Source of the DNA: JAKZVK01 sp965248255
GTDB taxonomy: Bacteria; Acidobacteriota; Terriglobia; Bryobacterales; UBA6623
Length of the DNA: 64,000 nt
Direction of reading: 5' to 3'
Assembly: GCA_965248255.1 (NCBI GenBank)
Contig: CBDFIW010000004.1
Coordinates: 2,542,001-2,606,000 of the forward strand
The translations under genes were made by a program, and so were the position numbers. Below are positions 52,995-62,172 of this stretch, piece after piece. Under the pieces are notes generated by a model, which worked only from the letters and a program-made list of their open reading frames with translations, was not told the DNA's origin and did no database searches. The number at the start of each line of letters is the position of its first letter. Position 1 is the stretch's first letter.

Positions 52995-53632
52995 ACTTCT
53001 CTGATCTCATTGCGCAATATCAGCCGCAGTTGATCGTGCGATTCTGGGAACACCTGTGGCTGGTCGGGATCTCGATGCTGATCGCCTGCTCCATTGCCGT
53101 CCCCGCTGGCATCTTGCTGACACGCCGGCCCCGGGCGGAGCGCTGGGTGCTTGGATTCACGAACGCGGTACAAACGATCCCCAGCCTGGCGCTGTTTGGT
53201 TTCCTGATTCCTCTGCCGCTGTTGGGAGGCATCGGCGCTCGCTCGGCGATCGTCGCCTTGGTGTTGTATGCCCTGCTGCCGATCGTGCGGAATACGTTCA
53301 CCGGCATCAAGGAGGTAGACCCGGCGGTGCGTGAGGCGGCGCTTGCGATGGGCATGACGGACGGCCAGATCCTGCGCATGGTCGAACTTCCTCTGGCAGC
53401 ACGAACCATCATGGCCGGCCTGCGCGTGGCCACCGTTACAGCGGTCGGCGTGGCGACCGTGGCAACCCTCATCGGCGCGGGCGGTCTGGGCGACTTCATC
53501 TATCGCGGGCTACAGACGGTCAACTCGGGGTTGATCCTGCTCGGTGCGGTCCCGGCGGCACTGATGGCACTAGCCGCGGACTACGGCCTGGGTTTGGTGG
53601 AGAAGCACCTGGTGAGAGGGCACAAGGCGTGA
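52991..53632 (+). CDS. ABC transporter permease, osmoprotectant/OpuC-like
   Basis: A six-helix permease of the proU/OpuCB family: LWLVGISMLIACSIAVPAGI near the N-terminus, TIPSLALFGFLIPL near 60-75 and the EAA loop EVDPAVREAALAMGMTDGQI near 115, then ATVTAVGVATVATLIGAGGLG. The TTG start overlaps the ATPase stop, giving coupled translation. A substrate-binding protein is usually encoded next to or fused with this permease; none is in this window and the C-terminus carries no such domain. Confidence 0.88.
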   Translation: MNFSDLIAQYQPQLIVRFWEHLWLVGISMLIACSIAVPAGILLTRRPRAERWVLGFTNAVQTIPSLALFGFLIPLPLLGGIGARSAIVALVLYALLPIVRNTFTGIKEVDPAVREAALAMGMTDGQILRMVELPLAARTIMAGLRVATVTAVGVATVATLIGAGGLGDFIYRGLQTVNSGLILLGAVPAALMALAADYGLGLVEKHLVRGHKA

Positions 53633-53746
53633 TTCGTGTTTCGTGATCCGCCTCTCCAGGACAGCGAGATTCTGAACCGGACTCACCACCCAAGACCGCG
53701 TACCCCAGGAAACGATGAATCCGTCTGATAAAGTACAAGCTGAAAC

Positions 53747-54949
53747 ATGAACACCTGGATCTACGCTTTATCGCTCTTGATGGTTTTAGTGCCGAGCGCC
53801 GCAGCGGAAGAAACTGAGACGGTCACACCCGACACGTCCAAGGAAGCGGTTGCCCTGCTTCGGTCGGTCAGCGAGACCTATCAAGAGATCGAAAGTTTCC
53901 ACTTCGAGGCGCTGGAAAGCTCTATCTCCAACGTCAACGGGCAAGAAAGGCGAACCGATGCCCGCACGCTGACCGCCGTGGACGCGGAGGGACGCTTCCG
54001 GGTCGAGTCCGATCACCCGGTCGATGGGGGAGAGGTCGTCTTTGACGGCAACGTGACTTGGGCCTACCTCGCCCGGCGGCATCAGTACACGCGCGTTGAA
54101 GGGGAGCTGCTCGGTGACCGAGTCGATGGAGGTCAGGGACTCCCCAATCTCAAGGTATTGAGAGACCGTTTCAAAGCACGCTACCGGCATGTGGGGGAGC
54201 GAATTCTTGACGCCAAGATCGAAGGAGAAGAGACCCTCTGGGTTTCCGATGGCGAGGTCGTCTGCACCGTGGTGTGGGCTCGGTACCAAGTGCCACAAGG
54301 GATTGCCGTCCGGTCCGTCGAGAAGAAGTTCTGGATCGACCCGGCACGGCGTTTGATTCTCAGAGAGGGATCGAAACTGACCGTCAAAGACGAGAAACGC
54401 GACTTGACCATGGAGGCCGCGCAGAACGTTACGTTTCTCACCGCACAGGCCAACGAGGCGCTGCCCCGCGAGCTGTTTGCTTTCGTCCCGCCCGAAGGGG
54501 CGGTTGAAGTGGAGGACATCGAGCCGGACGACCTGGTGGGACAAGAGGCTGCCGCGTTTGAGCTGGAAGATCTAGCGGGCCGGCTCCACCGGCTCGAAGA
54601 GATGCGTGGCAGGGTTGTATTGCTGGACTTCTGGGCAACCTGGTGCGGTCCGTGCCGGCTTGACTTGCCGCGGATCGAGGCGCTGCACCGCGAACTCGGC
54701 GGCCGCGGGCTTGTCGCGCTTGGTGTGAACGACGAAGACGAAGAGACGGCTCGTACGTACGCCGAGGAGCAAGGGCACAGCTTTCCCACTCTCACAGACC
54801 CGGCTAAATCGTTGACCCGCGAGTTCGGAGTGCGCGTGCTGCCGACGGTGGTCGTCATCGACCGTCAAGGCAAGGTCGTATCCTATCTGGCCGGTGCGCA
54901 CTCGGAGGAAGATCTGCGTGAGGCCGTGACGCAAGCCGGTCTGGAGTAA
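53747..54949 (+). CDS. Secreted TlpA-like thioredoxin fused to LolA-like domain
   Basis: A signal peptide (YALSLLMVLVPSAAA) is followed by a beta-rich domain of about 230 residues (YQEIESFHFEALESSI, FRVESDHPVDGGEVVFDGN, FWIDPARRLILREGS) resembling the LolA/DUF2092 lipoprotein-carrier-like fold. The C-terminal 135 residues are a TlpA/ResA-type thioredoxin: FELEDLAGRLHRLEEMRG, LLDFWATWCGPCRLDLPR (WCGPC redox site), then GVRVLPTVVVIDRQG with the cis-Pro. It would reduce disulfides in the periplasm, possibly on a lipid-modified partner. DUF2007-like protein follows 13 bases after its stop. Confidence 0.87.
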   Translation: MNTWIYALSLLMVLVPSAAAEETETVTPDTSKEAVALLRSVSETYQEIESFHFEALESSISNVNGQERRTDARTLTAVDAEGRFRVESDHPVDGGEVVFDGNVTWAYLARRHQYTRVEGELLGDRVDGGQGLPNLKVLRDRFKARYRHVGERILDAKIEGEETLWVSDGEVVCTVVWARYQVPQGIAVRSVEKKFWIDPARRLILREGSKLTVKDEKRDLTMEAAQNVTFLTAQANEALPRELFAFVPPEGAVEVEDIEPDDLVGQEAAAFELEDLAGRLHRLEEMRGRVVLLDFWATWCGPCRLDLPRIEALHRELGGRGLVALGVNDEDEETARTYAEEQGHSFPTLTDPAKSLTREFGVRVLPTVVVIDRQGKVVSYLAGAHSEEDLREAVTQAGLE

Positions 54950-54962
54950 CCGCACCGCAATC

Positions 54963-55436
54963 GTGCCGGACGAACTCGCGAACCTCACTACCTGTGAGTC
55001 GCTACAGCACGCCTATTTCGTCCGAAGCCTGCTCGAGTCACACGGGATCGAAGTCTTTCTCACCAACGAACACGCCACCCGCATCATGATGCATCCCCAT
55101 TTTGCTGGGGGTGTGGGAGTCCAGGTTCGTGCGTCCGACGTCGAATCGGCTGAAGAGTTGTTGGACGCGTTGGAAGAAGAGGCCGTGGAGGTAGAGGGTT
55201 GGGCGGAGGTCGCGACGGAGGCCCAGTCGCCGCCGGCCGACGTGCTGGAGCCAACACGGCTGGAAGAGGACCAACACGCAGCTCCTTTCTGCCCGATCTG
55301 CGGCGGCACGCGCTCGACGCCCGCCATTAGCGGTGGCTGGCGGCTAGCCTCTTTGTTGCTTCTTGGATTGCCACTGTTGTTGTTCGGTCGGGTGCGGCGG
55401 TGCGAGATCTGCGGCAACCGCTGGCGCGGGAACTAG
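54963..55436 (+). CDS. DUF2007-like protein with zinc-ribbon and membrane segment
   Basis: Residues about 3-70 are a DUF2007 (PII-like ferredoxin fold) domain: TCESLQHAYFVRSLLESHGI and VQVRASDVESAEELLDALEE. A linker leads to a C-terminal zinc-ribbon-like pair, CPICGG and CEICGN, enclosing a hydrophobic segment (LASLLLLGLPLLLF) that should cross or dip into the membrane. The start is GTG. It immediately follows the thioredoxin-like gene and is likely co-transcribed. DUF2007 proteins are thought to be signal-transducing, but no ligand is established. Confidence 0.75.
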   Translation: MPDELANLTTCESLQHAYFVRSLLESHGIEVFLTNEHATRIMMHPHFAGGVGVQVRASDVESAEELLDALEEEAVEVEGWAEVATEAQSPPADVLEPTRLEEDQHAAPFCPICGGTRSTPAISGGWRLASLLLLGLPLLLFGRVRRCEICGNRWRGN

Positions 55437-55491
55437 CCCGGGCAACTGCCGGACACGTTGTGCCGCCGCCGTTGCGTGGATTCTGGAACGC

Positions 55492-56748
55492 CTACAGTAG
55501 CTCCACCCCCGGCGGGTCGTGCCGAATCTCCACCTGCCGTCCGCCGTTCAGGATCGAGAGCCGCCCGGCCTGGCAGACCAGTTCGTTGTAACGGCTGTTG
55601 CCCGGCGTGGCCACGATGCCTTGCTGCTCGATCTCGTCGATTCGCGTGCGGCGGGCTGCGACGGCGGCGGCGTCTTCGAGCGCAGCCGTCTCGCTCTCGA
55701 TACGCAGCGCTTCGCTGACGATGAAATCGACCGAACGCACGCCGTAACCCCACGGGACGAGACCCGGCCCGCCGAGATCTTGATACATGAAGTAGTCGGG
55801 GCTCGGTTCGGCGTACTGCGTGCCGCCGGGCGAGTCGGGCTTCTCGGTGAAAGAGTACTTCAGCCCCCGGTATTGATCGGAGTGCTGGAGCCAGGCCCCG
55901 TTCCCGTTGCCGGAGAAGTAGAGGGTCATGCCCTGCGTGTTCGGTCCCGCGGCGGCGTCGGGGAAGCTGAGCGAGTTCTGTACGTTGAGCGCGGCGCCGT
56001 TCTCCCAAATCACGCGGGCGTCGGTCCAGAGGTACCCTTCGTTGTCATTGGGGAAACGGTCTTTGATGCCGTACACACTGATCCCGATCGGCTGCAAGCC
56101 GGTGATGAAGTGAACCAGGTCGACGTAGTGGCAGCCGATGTAGACGAACGAGTCGGTTTCTTCGCACACGAACCAGTTCTGAAAGTTCGACGAGCGGTAG
56201 TGCCACTTCTCCATGAGCACACAAGTCCCGAGCTTGAAATCGCCGAACAGTCCTTGGCGGAAACGCGTACGGGCCATTTGGCTGCGCGGGTCGAAGCGCT
56301 TGTGGTACTCGACGCCGACCAGCAGCCCGCGGCGCTGCGCTTCTTCCTCGATTTCGATCGACTGTGCGACATCAAGCACCAGCGGCTTGACGCAACAGAC
56401 ATGCTGGCCGGCCCGGAGCGCGTTCATCACGATCGAGTGGTGCGTTTGGTCGGGTGTTGCGACGAAGACGACGCTGCGGGCCGGGAGCTGTTCGAGAGCC
56501 TGTTGGTAGAGGTCGGGCCGGCGCTCATGTAAGTCGCCGCTGGTGTAGTCGGGCAACGGGCGGAATGAACGGTCGGGGAAAGCCCGTTGCAAGGTGGGCG
56601 CTTCGGCGAGCGCTTGGACGGTGCGTCCATGTTGGGCGCAGACGGTGATGTCGCCGATTCGGCCTTCGCGCTGCATCTGGTACAGCGTGGGAAGAATCTG
56701 GTCGTGGGCGATCATGCCGCCGCCGATCAGTAGCACAGGTGTAGGCAT
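55492..56748 (-). CDS. Gfo/Idh/MocA-family oxidoreductase
   Basis: The N-terminal Rossmann domain starts PVLLIGGGMIAHDQILP and includes VVFVATPDQTHHSIVMNAL and CCVKPLVLDVAQS, where EKP-like Lys is kept as VKP. The C-terminal alpha/beta domain contains GVEYHKRFDPRSQMAR and GCHYVDLVHFITGLQPIG, the H/D region that binds substrate hydroxyls. NAD(P)-dependent oxidation or epimerisation of sugars or inositols is the family norm; the substrate is not evident. ATG 56748 (MPTPVLL) is chosen over a frame start 56 codons upstream that overlaps the mutL end. Confidence 0.88.
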   Translation of the reverse strand: MPTPVLLIGGGMIAHDQILPTLYQMQREGRIGDITVCAQHGRTVQALAEAPTLQRAFPDRSFRPLPDYTSGDLHERRPDLYQQALEQLPARSVVFVATPDQTHHSIVMNALRAGQHVCCVKPLVLDVAQSIEIEEEAQRRGLLVGVEYHKRFDPRSQMARTRFRQGLFGDFKLGTCVLMEKWHYRSSNFQNWFVCEETDSFVYIGCHYVDLVHFITGLQPIGISVYGIKDRFPNDNEGYLWTDARVIWENGAALNVQNSLSFPDAAAGPNTQGMTLYFSGNGNGAWLQHSDQYRGLKYSFTEKPDSPGGTQYAEPSPDYFMYQDLGGPGLVPWGYGVRSVDFIVSEALRIESETAALEDAAAVAARRTRIDEIEQQGIVATPGNSRYNELVCQAGRLSILNGGRQVEIRHDPPGVELL

Positions 56749-56801
56749 AGGTTCTGATTCTCCCCAGAGGACGCATCCGATACCTTCGTCATGCGGACTT
56801 G

Positions 56802-58844
56802 TCAGATCCGGTGGAACGCCTTCAGAATCTCCCTCAGCCCATACTTCAGCGCGATGGGCCGGCCGTGGGGACACGACATCGGGCAGTCCGTCTTCGCTAG
56901 CTCGTCGAGCAGCCACTGCATCTTCGGTCCGTCGAGCGGCATGTTCACCTTGATGGCGGCGTGGCAGGCGATAGTGGCCGCAACGCGCCGCTGTAAGTCA
57001 GAGAGCGACAGCTCGCGCAATTCCTTCTCCGGCGTGTCGAGGATTTCGTGAATCAGCGTCTCGACCTGGTGCGGTGACAAAGCCGCCGGCGCCGCCTTCA
57101 CCGCAACCGTGCGATGGCCGAAGGGCTCCAGCTCGAACCCGTTAGCGCGAAACTCTTCTTCGATCTGCGTGAACTTGATCTCTTGGTCGGGCTGTAGGTT
57201 CATGATAATCGGCATCAACAGCCTCTGCGATTCGACGCGGTCGGCAGCTCGTTGCCGCAACACCCTCTCGAAAAGAATCCGCTCGTGAGCCACGTGCTGG
57301 TCGATGATCCATAGCCCGTCCGCGCCCGCGGCGACGATGAAGCTCTCTTTGACCTGACCCAGCGGGCGCAGTTGGCCGAGGTTCGCCAGTGTCTCCGGTT
57401 GGGTATCGACGAGAGGCGCTCTTGCGTGGGGCCGGTCTTCCACTGCCACAGTCTGAAGCGGCGGGGCCAGGTCTCTCGGCGCCGACGCCTGCGTTGGTCC
57501 TGCTCCCGGCCCGATCGCTTCCACCGATCCCCCCGCCGCCCCGGGCGCTTTCGCCGCACCGGCCGCTGCTACCTCGATCGGCGCGGCGACCGCGAAGTCC
57601 AGACGTGCGGTCGGCGGTGGTGCCTTCTGTAAACCCCACGACTGCGCTGGCGGCGCATCGTCGCGACTCAACAGCAGACTTGACTCGGAGAACGGGACCT
57701 CGGTTGCCGGCTGCGGCGGGCTCGGGGGAATGCGGCGGGCATCCGCCGGGAGGGGCAACGCCGACGCCGGTTTTGAGGCAATCAGACAATCGCGGATCGA
57801 ATCCCGAACCAAGTCGTGGACGAAGCCTTGGTGACGGAAACGCACTTCGGTTTTCGAAGGATGGACGTTGACGTCGACCTCCTCGAACGGCAGCTCGAGA
57901 AACAGCAGCGCGAATGGGAAATGTCCCGGCGGCATTAGGTTGTGATAAGCCGACGAGATGGCTCGCAGCAACACCCGGTCGCGTATGAGCCGCCTGTTGA
58001 CGAAGATGTAGATTGAGTTGCGGTTGAGCTTCTGCACCTGGGGCGCGGAGACGAAGCCGCGCAGGGCGAAGACATGGGTCTGGGGTCGGTCGATTCCGGC
58101 ACGGTTGCGCGCCGCGGCCTGTGTCGGCGGCGCCGGGGACGCCGCCACCTCCAACTCGCGCTCGATCGGTCCCAGCTCGACCAACTGCTCGAGCGTCGAC
58201 GAACCGAAGACCTGAAAGACGCGCTCGCGCAGGCTTCCCACCGGCGTGGCATTCAGCAACTCCCCGCGCTCATGGGCCAGCTGGAACGACTTGTCGATGT
58301 GCGCCAAGCTGTAATGGGTGACGAGCGACGCGATGTGGGCCAGCTCGGTCTTCTCCGTGCGCAGGAACTTGCGGCGGGCCGGAACGCTGTAGAACAGGTC
58401 GCGGACCGTGATCGTCGTTCCCCGCGGCATGGCGGCTTCCTCGACGCTGAGCATTCGTCCGCCCGCAATCTCGACGCTTGTACCGGTCGGCTCGTCCTCC
58501 GAGCGCGTTTCGAGAAGCAGGCGCGACACGCTGGCGATGGAGGGCAGAGCCTCGCCACGAAAGCCCAGTGTTGAGATCGAGAGCAGGTCGCGCGCCTGCC
58601 GTAGTTTGCTGGTGGCGTGGCGGTCGAAGGCCAGCAGAGCGTCGTCGCGAACCATGCCGGCGCCGTCATCTGACACCCGCATCAGGCGCTTGCCGCCGAC
58701 CTCCACGTCGACCCGCAAGCGCGTCGCTTCCGCGTCGAGGGAGTTCTCGAGCAACTCCTTCACAACGGACGCCGGACGCTCGACGACCTCTCCGGCCGCG
58801 ATCTTGTTAGCAACGTTGTCTGCGAGTACTTTGATGCGGGCCAT
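56802..58844 (-). CDS. mutL: DNA mismatch repair protein MutL with endonuclease motifs
   Basis: The GHKL ATPase is complete: IAAGEVVERPASVVKELLENSLDA written in family order, DDGAGM near 60 and TLGFRGEALPSIASV near 92. The C-terminal dimerisation domain has DQHVAHERILFE near 510, matching the DQHA(X)2E(X)4E nicking motif with Val for Ala, and CPHGRPIALK and ACHAAIKVNMP, which bind the catalytic metals. It is thus a latent-endonuclease MutL, as expected in bacteria lacking MutH. A Pro/Ala-rich linker of about 120 residues separates the domains. MutS is not in the window. Confidence 0.95.
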   Translation of the reverse strand: MARIKVLADNVANKIAAGEVVERPASVVKELLENSLDAEATRLRVDVEVGGKRLMRVSDDGAGMVRDDALLAFDRHATSKLRQARDLLSISTLGFRGEALPSIASVSRLLLETRSEDEPTGTSVEIAGGRMLSVEEAAMPRGTTITVRDLFYSVPARRKFLRTEKTELAHIASLVTHYSLAHIDKSFQLAHERGELLNATPVGSLRERVFQVFGSSTLEQLVELGPIERELEVAASPAPPTQAAARNRAGIDRPQTHVFALRGFVSAPQVQKLNRNSIYIFVNRRLIRDRVLLRAISSAYHNLMPPGHFPFALLFLELPFEEVDVNVHPSKTEVRFRHQGFVHDLVRDSIRDCLIASKPASALPLPADARRIPPSPPQPATEVPFSESSLLLSRDDAPPAQSWGLQKAPPPTARLDFAVAAPIEVAAAGAAKAPGAAGGSVEAIGPGAGPTQASAPRDLAPPLQTVAVEDRPHARAPLVDTQPETLANLGQLRPLGQVKESFIVAAGADGLWIIDQHVAHERILFERVLRQRAADRVESQRLLMPIIMNLQPDQEIKFTQIEEEFRANGFELEPFGHRTVAVKAAPAALSPHQVETLIHEILDTPEKELRELSLSDLQRRVAATIACHAAIKVNMPLDGPKMQWLLDELAKTDCPMSCPHGRPIALKYGLREILKAFHRI

Positions 58845-58985
58845 CGTCGCGGGGAGATGTTCCGTTCAGCATAGGGCGCGCGGGGCCGCCAGGCAACTTC
58901 GGCTCCCAAGATCCGTCCGTCAACCCAGCCGGGCCCTGGCAGGCGATGACTCGACTCTGGCGGTCCCGTCGCGCACTTTGCGAAA

Positions 58986-60608
58986 ATGCCTCACATGGGG
59001 AAAGAAGTCATTCTCGTTGCCAATGGTGATCTGCGGCTCTCCGCCAACCAGACCTGTTGGCCGGCACAAGCCGAAGCGGAAACAAAGCTGACTGCCGCGA
59101 TCGAGGGCCAAGGGCATCCCGTCAAGCGCGGACATCCCTATGACGAGGCGCAGAAGCACGGCTTCATCAATAGCCAGAAACACGGCCTCGAAGTCTTCCG
59201 CACGATCGACTCCAAGGCGCCGCTCGTCGTCGTCGAAGCCGTTTGGCAATACAGCCAGCACATCCTGCCGGGCCTGTTGACCCATCAAGGGCCGATCTTG
59301 ACCGTCGCCAACTGGAGCGGCCAGTGGCCGGGGCTCGTCGGCATGCTCAATCTCAATGGCAGCCTTACCAAGGCGGGCGTCAGCTATAGCACGCTTTGGA
59401 GCAAGGACTTCGACGACGAGTTCTTCCTCAACGGCCTGCGGCAATGGCTCGAACAAGGCTCGGTGACGCATGACACGCGGCACGTGAAAGACGCGAACGA
59501 CATGATGATCCCGCACAAGGCGGCGCTCGTAGGGCGAGAGGTTGCGGCCGAGTTCAGGAAGGACAAAGCGATCCTGGGCGTCTTCGACGAGGGGTGCATG
59601 GGGATGTACAACGCCATCATCCCCGACCATCTGCTCAATCCGGCCGGCGTCTTCAAAGAGCGCTTGAGCCAGTCGGCGCTCTACGCCGCGATGCGCGAGG
59701 TCCGTGACGACGAAGCCCAGGAGGTGCGCACCTGGCTCGATGCCAAAGGCATGCAATTCGATACCGGGGCCGACGAGGCCACCGAGCTGACGGACGCGCA
59801 AGTCCTCGAGCAGTGCAAGATGTACATCGCCGCGTTGCGCATTGCGGACGACTTCGGTTGCGACGCCATCGGCATTCAGTACCAACAAGGGCTCAAGGAT
59901 CTCACGGTCGCTTCGGATCTGGTCGAAGGCTTACTGAACAACGTCGACCGCCCGCCCGCGAGGGCCGCCGGCAATGGAAGAGTACTCTACGAAGGCAAGG
60001 CCCTTCCTCACTTCAACGAGGTCGACGAATGTGCCGGGCTCGATGCCCTCGTAACCAATCGCGTCTGGACCAGGCTGGGTTTTGATCCCGAAACCACTCT
60101 CCACGACGTGCGCTACGGCGAGTCCTACCCAGTTGAGGGGGCCGACGAGTTCGTGTGGGTGTTCGAGATTTCCGGGTCGGTTCCGCCGAACCATTTGAGC
60201 GGCGGCTACCAGGGTGCAGTCAGCCAGCGCCAGCCCGCGATGTACTTCCCCAAGGGCGGGGGTACGATCAAAGGCGTGAGTAAACCGGGCGAGGTCGTCT
60301 GGAGCCGCGTCTACGTCGAGGGCGACGCTCTGCACGCCGACCTGGGCCGCGCCAAAGCCGTCGAGCTGCCGCAGGAAGAGACCGAGCGCCGCTGGAGCAT
60401 CACTACCCCGCAGTGGCCCATCATGCACGCCATAACCTGCGGCATCGATCGCAACAAGCTGATGGCGCGCCACAAGTCCAACCACATTCAAGTGGCCTAC
60501 GGACCCGACGACACCGGAGCCAATCAGGCCCTCGCCGCCAAGCTTGAAGCGTTCCGCAGCCTGGGCCTCAACGTGTGGCTGTGCGGAACCGACCACGGGC
60601 TCGTTTAG
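58986..60608 (+). CDS. Fucose/arabinose isomerase-like protein
   Basis: A 540-residue protein of the L-fucose isomerase-like superfamily. The N-terminal alpha/beta lobes contain VILVANGDLRLSANQTCWPA and LTVANWSGQWPGLVGMLNL. The middle part, GVFDEGCMGMYNAIIPD near 198, supplies the conserved Glu/Asp metal ligands, and the C-terminal barrel has NHIQVAYG near the end with the conserved His. Many Acidobacteriota and Planctomycetota have this group; its sugar substrate is not known from sequence. It may isomerise a deoxy-hexose. It stands alone, upstream of nothing on its strand until thiD. Confidence 0.8.
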   Translation: MPHMGKEVILVANGDLRLSANQTCWPAQAEAETKLTAAIEGQGHPVKRGHPYDEAQKHGFINSQKHGLEVFRTIDSKAPLVVVEAVWQYSQHILPGLLTHQGPILTVANWSGQWPGLVGMLNLNGSLTKAGVSYSTLWSKDFDDEFFLNGLRQWLEQGSVTHDTRHVKDANDMMIPHKAALVGREVAAEFRKDKAILGVFDEGCMGMYNAIIPDHLLNPAGVFKERLSQSALYAAMREVRDDEAQEVRTWLDAKGMQFDTGADEATELTDAQVLEQCKMYIAALRIADDFGCDAIGIQYQQGLKDLTVASDLVEGLLNNVDRPPARAAGNGRVLYEGKALPHFNEVDECAGLDALVTNRVWTRLGFDPETTLHDVRYGESYPVEGADEFVWVFEISGSVPPNHLSGGYQGAVSQRQPAMYFPKGGGTIKGVSKPGEVVWSRVYVEGDALHADLGRAKAVELPQEETERRWSITTPQWPIMHAITCGIDRNKLMARHKSNHIQVAYGPDDTGANQALAAKLEAFRSLGLNVWLCGTDHGLV

Positions 60609-60658
60609 CCAATACGCAATAAGGCCAGGCACTCGGGCCCCCGCTCGCAGCACGGCGG

Positions 60659-61969
60659 CTAGTCTTGATGATCGGGTGACCCGGTTGCCGCCTCCGGCTC
60701 GGAGTGAACTGACCGAATCAACTGTAGCTTGCCTCCGGGGCCTGGCTTGATTTCATCCACCTGGCCGGCGTGCACGGCGACCTCCGGCGGCAATTGCTCG
60801 CGGCAACGCGCCTCGATCGTCCGGCCGAGATCGGCTGGGGCGTCCGGTAGCGCCTCGTAACGGACGCGCACCTGATCGAGCTCTTCCTGGACCACTTGGA
60901 AGCGCCCGATCCCTACTTCCTTCCGTAGCGCGTGGACAAGGCGATAGGAGTTGAACAAGCGCCCGTCCGGCAGCCGGAAGGAGTCGGTCGAGCGACCCAG
61001 CACCGACTCGATCGTGCCGAAACGGACGCGGCACGGTCGCGGATTCTTCGGCCGCCGGGCCACGTCGCCCAAATCAAACCGCAGGACGGGCATCGCGAAG
61101 CTTTCGAGCGCCGTACCGATCACGCGGCCCTCTTCACCCGGCGCAGTGGGCGTTCCGTCTTCGCGCAGCACTTCGACGATCACCGTATCGTCACAGGTGT
61201 GATACACGCCGCAATGCGGACACTCCCAGGCCACCAGGTTGAATTGATGGGCCCCATACATGTCGAGCAGCGGCTTTTGAAATGTTTCCGTGATCCGCCG
61301 CCTTAAGGTGGGCGTCAGCAACTCGCCGCCGCAGACCAACAACCGTGGCTGAATCGTATTGAGATCATCCGGCCGCAGCGCGCGTAGAATCCGTTCGAAG
61401 TTTTGCGGAGTCGAGCCCAGAATGGCCGGCCGGTACGCACGCAATTGTCTGAGGATGTCCTCGATTTCGAGAAACGCGTCGATCTCGAGCTGCCGCGCGA
61501 TGCCGACGAGCCGGTGGGCGAAGTAGCGGCGCTTCTCGCCGTTCATGACGGCCGCGCGCTTCTCCCAAAGGCGCACACCGGCGTAGCGGCCGACTCGTTG
61601 CCGGTAGGCAAACAGCAAGTACTCCTCGTACCGCGTGCGCAGCAGATGGGTGGGCTCGCCGGTTGAACCCGCCGTGACTCGGCGAATACAGCGATCAGGG
61701 TTGATGCCGGAAGCAATGCGTTCGTTGAACGACGTGAGACGGAAGTCCGCCTTGCGGCTGATGGGGATCAACGGCAGGTCACCAAGCGAACGAATGTCGG
61801 CGGGACGAAGTCCGGCCTGTTCGAACCGCCGCCGATAGTAGGGAACGTTGAGCCAGGCGTGCTCAACCAGCCGCCGCAGGCGGTCTTCTTGGTGCTTGCG
61901 AATAACGCCGGGATCGGCGGCGGGGCGACCCCAGAATCCCATCCACGTGCCCGGCAGATCGCGCTTCAT
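60659..61969 (-). CDS. CapK/PaaK-like adenylate-forming ligase
   Basis: A phenylacetate-CoA-ligase/coenzyme-F390-synthetase-like member of the ANL superfamily: VPYYRRRFEQAGLRPADI near the N-terminus, then VTAGSTGEPTHLLRTR near 105, the phosphate loop, and MYGAHQFNLVAWECPHCG near 250 with the acyl-adenylate Ala/Gly motif. The C-terminal part (FDLGDVARRPKN, IESVLGRSTDSFRLPDG) includes the conserved Asp and Arg for AMP binding. ATG 61969 (MKRDLPGTW) is chosen; the upstream extension is Cys/Arg-rich and not family-like. CapK-type proteins are often in polysaccharide loci, but none is near. Confidence 0.85.
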   Translation of the reverse strand: MKRDLPGTWMGFWGRPAADPGVIRKHQEDRLRRLVEHAWLNVPYYRRRFEQAGLRPADIRSLGDLPLIPISRKADFRLTSFNERIASGINPDRCIRRVTAGSTGEPTHLLRTRYEEYLLFAYRQRVGRYAGVRLWEKRAAVMNGEKRRYFAHRLVGIARQLEIDAFLEIEDILRQLRAYRPAILGSTPQNFERILRALRPDDLNTIQPRLLVCGGELLTPTLRRRITETFQKPLLDMYGAHQFNLVAWECPHCGVYHTCDDTVIVEVLREDGTPTAPGEEGRVIGTALESFAMPVLRFDLGDVARRPKNPRPCRVRFGTIESVLGRSTDSFRLPDGRLFNSYRLVHALRKEVGIGRFQVVQEELDQVRVRYEALPDAPADLGRTIEARCREQLPPEVAVHAGQVDEIKPGPGGKLQLIRSVHSEPEAATGSPDHQD

Positions 61970-62029
61970 GAACGAAGGGAAGGTCCAGTCTATCACCCAC
62001 GAGCTAGGGGGCTGCGTCGAGCAGGTAGC

Positions 62030-62068
62030 GACAGGCACTCCTGCCTGTCGGCCGGGCGCGCAGCGCCC
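62030..62068. repeat. Paired GC hairpins
   Basis: GACAGGCA/TGCCTGTC with loop CTCC is followed four bases later by GGGCGC/GCGCCC with loop GCA. Neither has a T-run. They lie between the ligase start and thiD. Confidence 0.55.
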
Positions 62069-62133
62069 GCCTAGGCACGTTGCGGCGTTACAATCTCTCT
62101 CGCCTCTTGGCCCGGCTTTCACGGGCGGGCTAC

Positions 62134-62172
62134 TTAGAATAAGGGGATGTCCGAGTTCCCGCCCGAGCCCGC
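62134..62172 (+). promoter_or_regulatory. Possible thiD promoter -10 element
   Basis: TAGAAT at 62134 lies 34 bases before the thiD ATG. If used as a -10 box the message would have a short leader of about 25 bases. No matching -35 box was found. Confidence 0.3.
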
